From Palleronia marisminoris (GTDB taxonomy: Bacteria; Pseudomonadota; Alphaproteobacteria; Rhodobacterales; Rhodobacteraceae): 64,000 bases of DNA. Both the position numbers and the translations under genes were made by a program. How positions within the stretch are numbered: the first letter of the stretch is position 1; the number at the start of each line of letters is the position of its first letter. Below, in pieces: positions 19,373 to 30,860 of this stretch. A model generated the notes under the pieces. That model made no database searches and had not been told where the DNA came from. It saw only the letters and a program-made list of their open reading frames with translations. The DNA is taken from NCBI RefSeq assembly GCF_900172315.1, contig NZ_FWFV01000001.1, positions 496,001 to 560,000 of the forward strand. Direction: 5' to 3'.

Positions 19373-19464
19373 CCGTTCGGTCGAGAAGTTGCGCCGGCCC
19401 TACCCGCGCCCGAAGCGACGGTGCAGCCGGCGCGTCGCCCCGACACGGACGACCGCCGGGCGGC

Positions 19465-20589
19465 TCACTCTTCGGCGGAGGCCTCGGCGCGTGATTTGCC
19501 CGACACGTCCATCGCCAGCGTCGCGCCCATGAAGGCGTCGAGGTCGCCGTTCAGAACGCCTTGCGTATCGCTGGTCTCGTGCCCGGTGCGCAGGTCCTTC
19601 ACCATCTGGTAGGGTTGCAGCACGTAGGAGCGGATCTGGTTGCCCCACCCGGCCGAGCCCTTGGCCTCGTGCGCCGCGTTGATGTCGGCGTTCCGGCGGT
19701 CCAGCTCCATCTGGTAGAGCCGCGATTTCAGCGCCTTCATGGCGATGTCGCGGTTCTGGTGCTGCGACTTTTCAGAGCTCGTCACCACGATGCCGGTGGG
19801 CAGGTGGGTGATCCGCACCGCCGAGTCGGTGGTGTTGACGTGCTGGCCGCCCGCACCCGAGGACCGGTAGGTGTCCAGCCGGATGTCGTTCGGGGCGACC
19901 TCGATCTCGATATTGTCGTCCACCACCGGATAGACCCAGACCGACGCGAAGGAGGTCTCGCGCGTGCCCTTCCCGAAGGGCGAGATCCGCACCAGCCGGT
20001 GCACGCCCGATTCCGACTTCAGCCAGCCATAGGCGTTCTGGCCCGAGATCTTGTAGGCGACCGACTTGATCCCCGCCTCGCCGCCCGCTTCTTCTGACTG
20101 AAGCTCGACCTTATAGCCGCGCTTTTCGGCCCAGCGCACATACATCCGCTGCAGCATCTGCGCCCAGTCGCAGGCCTCGGTGCCGCCGGCGCCGGCATTG
20201 ATCTCGATGAAGGTGTCGTTGCTGTCCGCTTCGCCGTTCAGCAGCGCTTCGAGTTCGGCCGCCGCAGCGCGCTTTTCCAGCGCCTTCAGTGCGGCCTCGG
20301 CCTCGGAGACGACTTCGTCGTCATCCTCCATCTCGCCCAGTTCGATCAGTTCCTTCTGGTCCGACAGCTCCTGCGCCATGCCCTCGTAGCGCTCCAGGGT
20401 GTCCACCAGGTTCTGGCGGTCACGCATCAGCTTCTGGGCACTTTCGGGATCGTCCCACAGGGTCGGGTCCTCGACCCGGGCGTTGAACTCTTCCAGGCGG
20501 TAGGCGGCGGTTTCGTAATCCATGCGCTGCCGAAGCAGGTCGAGCGACTTCTCGATGGCCTCGACGGTGTTCTGGGTGTCCGCGCGCAT
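19465..20589 (-). CDS. prfB: peptide chain release factor 2
   Basis: Recognises UAA and UGA stop codons and triggers peptide release. The 374-residue protein has the tripeptide anticodon SPF (LVRISPFGKGTRE) and the catalytic GGQ in SSGAGGQHVNTTDS. The frame is continuous: there is no in-frame TGA or slippery CTTTGA near codon 25, so the autoregulatory +1 frameshift of E. coli is absent. It is convergent with the bactofilin gene. Start ATG at 20589. Confidence 0.96.
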   Translation of the reverse strand: MRADTQNTVEAIEKSLDLLRQRMDYETAAYRLEEFNARVEDPTLWDDPESAQKLMRDRQNLVDTLERYEGMAQELSDQKELIELGEMEDDDEVVSEAEAALKALEKRAAAAELEALLNGEADSNDTFIEINAGAGGTEACDWAQMLQRMYVRWAEKRGYKVELQSEEAGGEAGIKSVAYKISGQNAYGWLKSESGVHRLVRISPFGKGTRETSFASVWVYPVVDDNIEIEVAPNDIRLDTYRSSGAGGQHVNTTDSAVRITHLPTGIVVTSSEKSQHQNRDIAMKALKSRLYQMELDRRNADINAAHEAKGSAGWGNQIRSYVLQPYQMVKDLRTGHETSDTQGVLNGDLDAFMGATLAMDVSGKSRAEASAEE

Positions 20590-20661
20590 GGCTGCACTCC
20601 TTCACGGGGGTTCGGAGAGACGATCTATCAACAGCCCCGGTCGGTCACAAGTCGCGCGCGG

Positions 20662-21360
20662 TCAGTCCACCCGGGCAGCGCCGAGGATGCGTCCGGGGCC
20701 CGGTTCCTGCACGATCACGGCCGCGGGACCGTCGAGCGTGACCTCGTCCGACCAGACCCCCTGCCCGTCCCATTCGCCCAGAACCTGCCAGTCGCGCACG
20801 ATGTTGTAATAGTCGAGCACGGCGCCGGCGTTCTCGCCCCCGTGAATCGCCACGCGCTGATGCGGCTCGAACGGGACAAGTTGGACCAGCAGGTCGCGCG
20901 CCGCCGCGCCATCGGCCATCCGCACCTCGATGCGGAGCTTGCCGTCCCGCCGCTCGGCCGTGACGCGCACCGGCTGCTCCACGTCGCCATGGGCCGAGAT
21001 CGCGTCGGCGACCTCCATCACGCGGCTGCCGACGATCCGGTCGGCGCCGCCCACGACCATCTGCGGCGTGTAGATCATCCGCTCGTCGCTGCGATGCGCG
21101 TAGGCCTTCTGGCGATGGGTGAAGCGCGGGTCGGCGAACCCGTCGGCCCAGCCGATATAGTCCCAGTAATCCACGTGCAGCGCCAGCGGCAGCACCCCCG
21201 GCTTGTCGACGAGCTTGCCCAGAAGGCGATCCGCCGGCGGGCAGGATGCGCAGCCCTGCGCAGTAAAAAGTTCGACCACGACGGGCTGATCCTCGGCGGC
21301 CACTATGACGGGACTCGCGGTCGCAAGAGCAAGAACGGCGCTGCGAAGGACGTGGCGCAT
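20662..21360 (-). CDS. DUF1223 family secreted thioredoxin-like protein
   Basis: A 232-residue periplasmic protein with a Sec signal peptide (about residues 1-22, ending in IVAA). It has the DUF1223 signature VVELFTAQGCASCPPADRLL, a thioredoxin-fold CxxC-like CASC, followed by LALHVDYWDYIGWAD and QMVVGG. Redox activity is plausible from CASC but untested; the family role is unknown. It is divergent from acnA, with 209 bases between the starts. Confidence 0.87.
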   Translation of the reverse strand: MRHVLRSAVLALATASPVIVAAEDQPVVVELFTAQGCASCPPADRLLGKLVDKPGVLPLALHVDYWDYIGWADGFADPRFTHRQKAYAHRSDERMIYTPQMVVGGADRIVGSRVMEVADAISAHGDVEQPVRVTAERRDGKLRIEVRMADGAAARDLLVQLVPFEPHQRVAIHGGENAGAVLDYYNIVRDWQVLGEWDGQGVWSDEVTLDGPAAVIVQEPGPGRILGAARVD

Positions 21361-21479
21361 GAGGGGCCTCTTGGGTGTCGCGGACAGGAGAAAGACCTAT
21401 GCGCTGCCCCGCCCCGACGCCAATCAAGGATTTGAGAGAGCACGCTCCCGTGTGGCGACGATGGTTCTGATGCAACATC

Positions 21480-21496
21480 TGCATACTATTGCATAC
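21480..21496. repeat. direct repeat of TGCATAC in the acnA upstream region
   Basis: Two copies of TGCATAC at 21480-21486 and 21490-21496, repeated with a 10-base period and so on the same face of the helix. They sit about 75-90 bases upstream of the acnA start in an AT-richer stretch. This could be a regulator site; none is identified. No convincing -35/-10 pair was found nearby. Confidence 0.4.
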
Positions 21497-21569
21497 AGAT
21501 TGGAATGATACTAAGTCGGCCCTAGCTTACCGCAATAGCCACCTGCTTACCTTTCCGAAGGAGGACGCC

Positions 21570-24371
<2,802 letters not shown>

Positions 24372-24389
24372 GGCGCTTGGCACCACCGG

Positions 24390-24422
24390 AAAGGGCCGGC
24401 TTGGCGCCGGCCCTTTCTCTTT
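24390..24422 (+). terminator. rho-independent terminator of acnA
   Basis: AAAGGGCCGGC (24390-24400) pairs perfectly with GCCGGCCCTTT (24406-24416), with loop TTGGC, followed by CTCTTT. It lies 18 bases after the acnA stop codon. Confidence 0.93.
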
Positions 24423-24521
24423 GCGCGGGTGCCGTCGAAACGCAGACAATTCGCGGGATGCGCTTCGAAAACAGGGCGGGATCGGATAGCAGCGGGTCAG
24501 CAACCCGGAACCCAGCCACGC

Positions 24522-24626
24522 ATGAGACACGCGATCCGCACCACCACCGCGCGCCTCGACTGGCCGCTTCCCGTGCTGGAGACGGCGCTGCTTGCGGTGG
24601 CGCTGGTCTACCTGCTGGCGCTCTAG
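24522..24626 (+). CDS. possible 34-residue single-TM protein
   Basis: A 34-codon frame from ATG at 24522 to TAG at 24624. It has a basic N terminus (MRHAIRTTTARLD) and one hydrophobic helix (LLAVALVYLLAL). No convincing ribosome binding site precedes it, and it lies between the acnA terminator and the convergent ccmG gene. Small TM proteins of this size are often real but poorly annotated. Support is limited to composition and the tidy topology. Confidence 0.3.
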   Translation: MRHAIRTTTARLDWPLPVLETALLAVALVYLLAL

Positions 24627-24630
24627 CGGA

Positions 24631-25164
24631 TCACTCGCCCGCCAATGCCGGCCGAATCGTACGCTCGAGGGTCCGTTCCGTCACCGGGCCGGCCACGCGG
24701 GCGACGACGCGCCCCTCTCCGTCCACCACGAAGGTCTCGGGCACGCCGTAGACGCCCCAGTCCCGCGCGGTGCGCCCGCCCTCGTCGGCCGAGACGGCCC
24801 GGTACGGGTTGCCCAGTTCCTCGAGGAAGCCGAGCGCGTTGTCCGCCTCGTCCTTGTAGTTGATGCCGTAGATCGGCAGGCCCTCGTCCCGCGCCAGCGC
24901 TTCGAGGTTCGGATGCTCGACCCGGCAGGGCGCGCACCACGAGGCCCAGAAGTTCACCAGCTTCATGCCCGGCGCATCCAGCGCCTCGGCGGTGACGGGG
25001 GGAAGGCCCTCCAGGTCGCTCACGGTCAACGCCGGCGCCTCGCGGCCCACGAAGGTCGAGGGCAGCGCGTCGGGATCGTCGCGCTGCATCCCAGCGTAGA
25101 ACAGCCCCGCCAAGGCCGCAAACGCGACCGGCGGGATGATGGCGAGCAGCGGCAGCTTAGCCAT
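24631..25164 (-). CDS. ccmG: thiol:disulfide interchange protein, cytochrome c biogenesis (DsbE/HelX)
   Basis: Membrane-anchored periplasmic thioredoxin that reduces the apocytochrome CxxCH motif before heme attachment. The 177-residue protein has an N-terminal anchor (about residues 5-25), the active site NFWASWCAPCRVEHPN, and the cis-Pro motif YGVPETFVVD. Its start overlaps the end of ccmD by 8 bases, so it is the distal gene of the ccmABCDG operon. Confidence 0.95.
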   Translation of the reverse strand: MAKLPLLAIIPPVAFAALAGLFYAGMQRDDPDALPSTFVGREAPALTVSDLEGLPPVTAEALDAPGMKLVNFWASWCAPCRVEHPNLEALARDEGLPIYGINYKDEADNALGFLEELGNPYRAVSADEGGRTARDWGVYGVPETFVVDGEGRVVARVAGPVTERTLERTIRPALAGE

Positions 25165-25306
25165 GACGACGCGCCTCCACCCGCTCGAGCTGGCGCCTGA
25201 CGCGTCCTGCCCGCAGCACCGACAGCGCCACGAGGCCGAGGATCAGCACGCCGGACAGCCCGTAGGCCAGCCCCACCTCGACGGCGTATTTCCCAAGATC
25301 AGGCAT
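25157..25306 (-). CDS. ccmD: heme exporter protein D
   Basis: A 49-residue single-TM protein: short N terminus (MPDLGKYAVEVG), one hydrophobic helix, and a basic C-terminal tail (RRQLERVEARRHG), the standard CcmD layout. It helps release holo-CcmE from the CcmABCD complex (family knowledge). The start is ATG at 25306, with AAAGG upstream. It overlaps both ccmC and ccmG by 8 bases. Confidence 0.88.
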   Translation of the reverse strand: MPDLGKYAVEVGLAYGLSGVLILGLVALSVLRAGRVRRQLERVEARRHG

Positions 25307-26033
25307 CGGCCATCCTTTCCCGAAGGCGCAGCGCATGAAGCCGCCGCACGCGAATCTCGGTTCGCGTCCTGAGCAGCACAAGTGCCACGAACAGCGCAGC
25401 GAACCCGCCGATGCAGACGAGCAGCGGATAGTAGAAGACGTCCGCCACGTTCTCCTCGGTGTCGAGCGACAGCGACGCGCCCTGGTGCAGCCCCTGGTTC
25501 CAGAAGTTCACGGCATAGCGCGACAGGACCGCGAAAACGCTGCCGACAAGGCACAACACGCTGGTCAGGTCGGCGGCGGTGTCGGGATCCTCGATCGCCT
25601 CCCACAGGGCGATGTAGCCCACGTAGAACAGGCACAGGATCAGGAACGAGGTCAGCCGCGGGTCCCACGCCCACCACGTGCCCCACATCGGCTGCCCCCA
25701 GACGGCCCCCGTGACCAGCGCGATCAGCGTCATCGTGATTCCCACCGGCGCCGCCGCCCGCGCGGCAAGCGCCGAGACGTGGTGCCGCCGGATCAGCCAG
25801 ATCAGCGACGCCACGAGCATCATGAACCACGCGTTGATCGCGAAAAGCGCGGCCGGCACGTGCAGGTAGATGATCTTGACCGTCGCGCCCTGCCGGTAGT
25901 CGTCGGGCGTGAAGAAGAACCCCCAGCCGAGGCCTATGACCAGCAACACCGCCGCAAGCGCCCCCAGCGCGGGCGTCAGCCGCGCGGTGACCGCCATGAA
26001 GCGCGTGGGATTGGCGAAGGACCAGATAGACAT
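25299..26033 (-). CDS. ccmC: heme exporter protein C
   Basis: A 244-residue six-TM protein that loads heme onto CcmE. The Trp-rich heme-handling motif is present as MWGTWWAWDPRLTS, and the two conserved His are in YLHVPAA and GLHQGAS. The start is the ATG at 26033 (MSIWSFANPTRF), matching the family; an upstream ATG at 26069 adds 12 residues without support. It lies 60 bases after ccmB and overlaps ccmD by 8. Confidence 0.95.
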   Translation of the reverse strand: MSIWSFANPTRFMAVTARLTPALGALAAVLLVIGLGWGFFFTPDDYRQGATVKIIYLHVPAALFAINAWFMMLVASLIWLIRRHHVSALAARAAAPVGITMTLIALVTGAVWGQPMWGTWWAWDPRLTSFLILCLFYVGYIALWEAIEDPDTAADLTSVLCLVGSVFAVLSRYAVNFWNQGLHQGASLSLDTEENVADVFYYPLLVCIGGFAALFVALVLLRTRTEIRVRRLHALRLRERMADA

Positions 26034-26093
26034 CGGCAACTCTCTATCCGCAGCCGCGAAATGCAACAAGGGACGCGCGGTCGCACATGCGCC

Positions 26094-26750
26094 TCACCTC
26101 AGCGACACGCGCAGCGCCGCCGCCGCCGCGAAGGGAAGTCCGGCGAGGCAGCCGAGCGTCACTGCCCCCAGAAGCGCCAGCGGCGTGGCGGCATCGAGCC
26201 CCTCTGCCCCGCGCCGCGCGACATCGGCGCCGAAGACCAGCGTCGGGATGTAGAGGGGCAGCACAAGGACCGACAGCAGAAGCCCTCCGCGCCGCAGCCC
26301 GACCGTCAGCGCGGCGCCGAAGCAGCCGATCAGCGACAGCGCGGGCGTGCCCACCAGAAGCGACAGGCTGAGCCACAGATGCCCGGGCCAGGGCAGGCTC
26401 AGGAACACCCCCAGCGGAGCGGCGGCGATCGAGATCGGCAGCCCCGTGGTCAGCCAGTGCGCCGCCGCCTTGGCCAGCGTCAGCCCTTCGAGGGGGATCG
26501 GCGCGGTCGCCAGCAGGTCCAGCGCCCCGTCCTCACGGTCGAGCGCGAAGATCCGGTCGAGCGACAGCAGGCACGCCAGCAGCGCGCCCACCCACAGGAT
26601 GCCGGGCGCGATCGGCGCCAGCCGCGCCGTCTCGGGGCCGACGCCGAACGGCACCAGCACCGTGACGATCAGGAAGAACACCAGCCCCAGCCCGAACCCG
26701 CCGCCCGAGCGCACCGCCAGCGCCAGATCGCGCACGATCAGCCTCAGCAC
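26094..26750 (-). CDS. ccmB: heme exporter protein B (ABC membrane subunit)
   Basis: A 218-residue six-TM membrane subunit partnered with CcmA. Recognisable are the N-terminal RDLALAVRSGG, then LDREDGALDLLATAPIPLEG, typical of CcmB, and IGCFGAALTVGLRRGGLLL. It lies 4 bases downstream of ccmA. No anomalies. Confidence 0.94.
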   Translation of the reverse strand: MLRLIVRDLALAVRSGGGFGLGLVFFLIVTVLVPFGVGPETARLAPIAPGILWVGALLACLLSLDRIFALDREDGALDLLATAPIPLEGLTLAKAAAHWLTTGLPISIAAAPLGVFLSLPWPGHLWLSLSLLVGTPALSLIGCFGAALTVGLRRGGLLLSVLVLPLYIPTLVFGADVARRGAEGLDAATPLALLGAVTLGCLAGLPFAAAAALRVSLR

Positions 26751-26754
26751 GGGC

Positions 26755-27348
26755 TCATTCCAGTGCCTCGAGCGTGGCCTTGTAGGGGCGCACGTCCAGC
26801 GTGTCTCCGTCTAGCCCGAGGTCGATATGGGTCGCGATCACCGCAATCCCGCCGCCCGCGAGGTGCCCGCGCACCATGTCGGCGAACCGCCCCGTGTTCT
26901 CGGCGTCGAGCGAAACGGTCGGCTCATCGAGGCACCAGATCGATCGCCCGGTCACCAGAAGCCGCGCGAGGCCAAGCCTGCGCCCCTGCCCCGCCGAAAG
27001 ATGCTGCGCCAGCCGATCCTCCAGCCGCTGAAGGTCGAAGGCCCGCAATGCCGGTTCGATGTCGCGCACCCCGTGAAGGCCGGCCCAGAAGGACAGGTTC
27101 TCGGCCACGGTCATCTGACCCTTCATCCCGTCGCGGTGTCCGCCATAGGCGACCGCCTCGGGGCCGGGTTCGACCTCGCCCTCATAGGGGGCCTGAAGGC
27201 CGGACAGGGTGCGCAGAAGGGTCGTCTTGCCGGACCCGTTCGGCCCGCGCAGGATCAGCGCGCGGCCGGGTTCGACCGTGAATGACAGCCGTGCGAGGAT
27301 CGGCAGGCCGCCCCGGCCAACGGTCAATTCGCGCGCAACAAGGGTCAC
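26755..27348 (-). CDS. ccmA: heme exporter ATP-binding protein A
   Basis: A 197-residue ABC ATPase: Walker A RGPNGSGKTTLLRTLSG, signature LSAGQGRRLGLARLL, Walker B IWCLDEPTVSLD. With CcmB it drives release of heme-loaded CcmE. The start is a GTG at 27348, 10 bases after the stop of the Mth938-like gene. The operon order ccmA-B-C-D-G matches helABCDX of Rhodobacter capsulatus; ccmE, ccmF and ccmH are not in this window. Confidence 0.95.
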   Translation of the reverse strand: MTLVARELTVGRGGLPILARLSFTVEPGRALILRGPNGSGKTTLLRTLSGLQAPYEGEVEPGPEAVAYGGHRDGMKGQMTVAENLSFWAGLHGVRDIEPALRAFDLQRLEDRLAQHLSAGQGRRLGLARLLVTGRSIWCLDEPTVSLDAENTGRFADMVRGHLAGGGIAVIATHIDLGLDGDTLDVRPYKATLEALE

Positions 27349-27358
27349 GCGCGGGGCC

Positions 27359-27712
27359 TCATGCGGGAAGAAGCGCCGCGCCCGCCCGGCGCCCCTCGCC
27401 CAGAAGGACGTTGTATGTGCGGCAGGCCTGCGGCGAGGCCATAACCTCGATCCCGATACCGGCGCCTTCGATGGCGGCGCGGAACTCCGGCGGCAGGTGG
27501 TAGGACATCTCGGGGCCGGTGCCGATCAGCACGATGTCGATCTGGTCCGCCGCGGCGACGATCGGCGCGGCCTCGAACCCCGCCCATTCGCCCAAGCCTG
27601 ACGGCAAAAGCAGAAGGGCGCCCTCATGAACCTCGCCTCCGATGCGGAAGAAGCCGGGGCCGTAGCCGTCGATCGGCGTGCCACCGAAATACTGCGCTTC
27701 GTTCAGTTCCAT
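27359..27712 (-). CDS. Mth938-like domain protein (DUF498)
   Basis: A 117-residue cytoplasmic protein of the Mth938/NDUFAF3-like family: IDGYGPGFFRIGGEVHEG, LLLPSGLGEW, IDIVLIGTGPEMSYHLPPE and GIEVMASPQACRTYNVLL. The family includes a mitochondrial complex I assembly factor; the bacterial role is unknown. It sits between secF and ccmA in the same direction, a placement common in alphaproteobacteria. The start is the ATG at 27712; the longer frame to 28210 is an overlap with secF. Confidence 0.88.
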   Translation of the reverse strand: MELNEAQYFGGTPIDGYGPGFFRIGGEVHEGALLLLPSGLGEWAGFEAAPIVAAADQIDIVLIGTGPEMSYHLPPEFRAAIEGAGIGIEVMASPQACRTYNVLLGEGRRAGAALLPA

Positions 27713-27741
27713 GAGGGTGCCTCCTCGACCAACGCCTGTGC

Positions 27742-28710
27742 TCAGGATTCGACATTCGTGAACTGGTTGCCCTCGGTCTTGTCGGGTTTGGACCAGTCGC
27801 GCTTCACGCCAAGGAACAGGACGATGTTCTTTGCGACGAAGACCGAGGAATACGTGCCGACGACGATACCCCAGGTGATCGCGAAGACGAAGCTGCGGAT
27901 CACGTCGCCGCCCAGGATCAGAAGCGCGATCAGCGCGACGAGGGTCGTGCCCGACGTCATCACCGTCCGGCTCAGCGTCTCGTTGACCGACAGGTTCATC
28001 ACGTCGCGCAGGGGGCGCTGCTTGTACTTGATGAGGTTCTCGCGCAGGCGGTCGAAGATCACCACCGTGTCGTTGATCGAATAGCCGATGATGGTCAGGA
28101 TCGCGGCGATCGTCGCCAGGTCGAACTGGATCTGGAAGATTGCGAAGATGCCGATGGTCAGGATCACGTCGTGGAACAGCGCAGCGACCGCGCCGACCGA
28201 GAACTGCCACTCAAATCGGAGCCAGATGTAGAACAGGATCGCCGCCATCGAGGCCGCGACGGCGAAGAACGCGGTCTGGATCAACTCGCCCGAGACCTTG
28301 GGACCGACCGACTCCACGCTGGAGAACCCGATCGACGGCGCGACTTCGACCAGAGCCAGGCGCACCGTTTCGATCGTGTCCTGCTGGACCGACTGGGCGC
28401 CTTCCTGCGCGGCGATGCGGATCATCGCCACGTTCTCGTCCGGGCCGAACGACGGATCGAACACCTCCGAGATCACGACGTCGCCCAACCCCAGATCAGC
28501 CAGCGCGCCACGATATTCGGCCACGTTCACCGGCTCTTCGGCCTGGCTGCGGATGGTCGTGCCGCCCTGGAAGTCGATGCCGAAGCTCAAGCCCAGCACC
28601 GCCCAGGCCACCAGCGACAGCACCACCGCCACGGCCGAGGCCCCGAGGGTCAGCCGGGCGTTCTTGAACCAGTCGATGTCGACGTTCTCGGGGACGAGTT
28701 TCAGACGCAT
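27742..28710 (-). CDS. secF: protein translocase subunit SecF
   Basis: A 322-residue, six-TM RND-type subunit that uses the proton-motive force to help pull proteins through SecYEG. The motifs are GIDFQGGTTIRSQ after TM1, the periplasmic domain, then GYSINDTVVIFDRLREN and NETLSRTVMTSGTTL. It lies 4 bases downstream of secD and upstream of the Mth938-like gene. Confidence 0.97.
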   Translation of the reverse strand: MRLKLVPENVDIDWFKNARLTLGASAVAVVLSLVAWAVLGLSFGIDFQGGTTIRSQAEEPVNVAEYRGALADLGLGDVVISEVFDPSFGPDENVAMIRIAAQEGAQSVQQDTIETVRLALVEVAPSIGFSSVESVGPKVSGELIQTAFFAVAASMAAILFYIWLRFEWQFSVGAVAALFHDVILTIGIFAIFQIQFDLATIAAILTIIGYSINDTVVIFDRLRENLIKYKQRPLRDVMNLSVNETLSRTVMTSGTTLVALIALLILGGDVIRSFVFAITWGIVVGTYSSVFVAKNIVLFLGVKRDWSKPDKTEGNQFTNVES

Positions 28711-28714
28711 GGGA

Positions 28715-30388
28715 TCAGACCTCGATGGTTTTCGGGCGACGGCGGTCGAACCACGTCACGATGATCAGACGCGTCAGGAAGATCGCGGTGAAGACCGAGG
28801 TGAGGATGCCGAGGCCCAGCGTCACCGCAAAGCCGCGGACAGGCCCCGAGCCCAGCACGAACAGGATGCCGGCGATGATGAAGGTGGTGATGTTGGCGTC
28901 CACGATGGCCGACAGGGCTCGCTCGTAGCCGAGCGAGATGGCGCGCGACGGCCCGCGGGCGGTCTTGGCCTCTTCTCGGATACGCTCGAACACCAGCACG
29001 TTGGCGTCTACCGCCATGCCGATGGTCAAGACGATCCCCGCGATGCCCGGCAGGGTCAGCGTCGCGCCGATCATGCTCAGAAGGCCGAAGATCAGGCCGA
29101 CGTTGATCAGAAGGGCGACGTTGGCAAACAGCCCGAAGAGCCCGTAGCTGAGGCCCATGAAGAGCAGCACGGCGGCGAAGGCGACGATGCAGGCGATCCG
29201 GCCGGCCTCGATCGAGTCCTGGCCGAGTTCGGGGCCGATGGTCCGTTCCTCAAGGAAGGTCAGCTCGGCCGGCAGCGCGCCGGCGCGCAGCAGGACGGCC
29301 AGCTCGGTCGAGCCTTCGACGGTGAAGTTGCCGGTGATGATGCCCGACCCGCCGGTGATCGCGCTCTGGATGACGGGGGCCGAGATGACCTCTTCGTCCA
29401 GCACGATGGCGAAGGGCGAGCCGATGTTCTCGGATGTGTACTCTCCGAAGACGCGCGCGCCCTGCGGGTTGAAGCGGAAGTTCACCGCCGGCTGCCCGTT
29501 CTGGTCGAAGGCGGGCTGCGCGTCGACCAGCGTCTCGCCCGACAGGACGGGCGTGCGCTCCAGCACGTAATAGGTGCCGGTCTCGTCGATCGACGGGTAG
29601 ATCACGTTGCCTGCGCCGGGATTGGCGTCCGCCTCGGTGGTGCGGCTGACGACGGGATGGAAGGTCAGCTGCGCCGTGGTGCCGATCAGTGTCTTCAGCT
29701 CGTCCGCCGAGCCGATGCCGGGAACCTGGATCAGGATGCGGTCGGCGCCCTGACGCTGGATCGTCGGCTCGCGGGTGCCGACCTCGTCCACCCGGCGGCG
29801 GATGATCTCGAGGCTCTGGCGAATGGTGCGGTCGTCGGTCGCGGCCTGCTCGGCCTCGCTCAGCGAGATGCGGATGATCGCGGTGTCGCCGGTCTGCTCG
29901 CCGGATACGACGAGGCTCTGCCCGCCACCGCCGGTCAGCGAGGCCACCGGCTGCGACAGCCCGCGCGCGATTTCGAGAGCGCGGGGAAGCCCCGCGGCAT
30001 TCGAGATCCGCACCTCGAGCACCGGTCCGCCCTCGTCCACCCGACGAATCGTGCCGACGGTGTCGCGGGCGTCGCGCAGCTCGTCGCGCAGTTCGGGCCA
30101 CGTGCCGTCCATGCGCTGCGCATAGACATCCTCGACCTGCACCTCGGCCAGCAGATGCGCGCCACCGCGCAGGTCCAGCCCGAGGTTGACCAGTCCCGAG
30201 GGCAGCCATTCCGGCCAGCCCGCCGCGGCTTCCAGCCGTTCGGGCGTCGCACCCTCGGCGGCGATCGCGGCACGGGCGTCATTCGCCTGCTCGACCCGGT
30301 TGTAGAACAGGTTCGGCATGGCCAGGCCGAGGCCGATGACCACCACACCCAGGATCAGGATGCGGTTCAGTAGAGGAATGTGCAGCAT
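28715..30388 (-). CDS. secD: protein translocase subunit SecD
   Basis: A 557-residue six-TM partner of SecF with a large periplasmic P1 domain. Seen: LGLDLRGGAHLLAEVQ after TM1, RVDEVGTREPTIQRQGADRI, and in the TM half GMAVDANVLVFERIREE with RAISLGYERALSAIVDANITT. Start ATG at 30388. It is separated from yajC by 31 bases. Confidence 0.97.
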   Translation of the reverse strand: MLHIPLLNRILILGVVVIGLGLAMPNLFYNRVEQANDARAAIAAEGATPERLEAAAGWPEWLPSGLVNLGLDLRGGAHLLAEVQVEDVYAQRMDGTWPELRDELRDARDTVGTIRRVDEGGPVLEVRISNAAGLPRALEIARGLSQPVASLTGGGGQSLVVSGEQTGDTAIIRISLSEAEQAATDDRTIRQSLEIIRRRVDEVGTREPTIQRQGADRILIQVPGIGSADELKTLIGTTAQLTFHPVVSRTTEADANPGAGNVIYPSIDETGTYYVLERTPVLSGETLVDAQPAFDQNGQPAVNFRFNPQGARVFGEYTSENIGSPFAIVLDEEVISAPVIQSAITGGSGIITGNFTVEGSTELAVLLRAGALPAELTFLEERTIGPELGQDSIEAGRIACIVAFAAVLLFMGLSYGLFGLFANVALLINVGLIFGLLSMIGATLTLPGIAGIVLTIGMAVDANVLVFERIREEAKTARGPSRAISLGYERALSAIVDANITTFIIAGILFVLGSGPVRGFAVTLGLGILTSVFTAIFLTRLIIVTWFDRRRPKTIEV

Positions 30389-30419
30389 CTAGGGCCCCCG
30401 GATGACCTGCCGAACGGGA

Positions 30420-30746
30420 TCAGCTCTCGGCCGGCTCGGTCTTGTTGCGAACCTGTGCGATCGTCGACTGGACCACGCGCACCTTGACGCCTTCGGCCAG
30501 CTCGACCTCGGCTTCGCCGTTGTCATGCACCTTCGTCACCTTGCCGATGAGCCCGCCCGCGGTGACGACCTGGTCGCCCCGGCGCAGCGCCTCGACCATC
30601 TTCTGATGCTCCTTCACCTTCTTCTGCTGCGGACGGATCAGCAGGAAATACATGATGGCGAAGATCAGGATCAGCGGCAGGAAGCTTGCGATGGCGCCAC
30701 CGGCGCCCCCACCGGCGGCCTGCGCATAGGCGGGCGTTGCGAACAT
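30420..30746 (-). CDS. yajC: preprotein translocase subunit YajC
   Basis: A 108-residue single-TM accessory subunit of the SecDF complex. It shows the TM segment FLPLILIFAIMYFLLIRPQQ and the cytoplasmic KKVKEHQKMVEALRRGDQVV with GGLIGKVTKV. It is the first gene of the yajC-secD-secF-ccm run. Confidence 0.96.
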   Translation of the reverse strand: MFATPAYAQAAGGGAGGAIASFLPLILIFAIMYFLLIRPQQKKVKEHQKMVEALRRGDQVVTAGGLIGKVTKVHDNGEAEVELAEGVKVRVVQSTIAQVRNKTEPAES

Positions 30747-30860
30747 GGATCGGTCCTTCTGCGGTCGGGCAGGCCGGTTCGGCCCGCGAGGTCGGCTTCG
30801 TCCTATCTGCGCCCCCCGCTCTTGTCCAGCAAGGGTGGCTGACCGACCCGTGAGTGACCG

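Noticed and set aside
20500-20589. Programmed +1 frameshift in prfB
   Set aside because: The frame is continuous with no internal TGA near codon 25, so no frameshift is needed.
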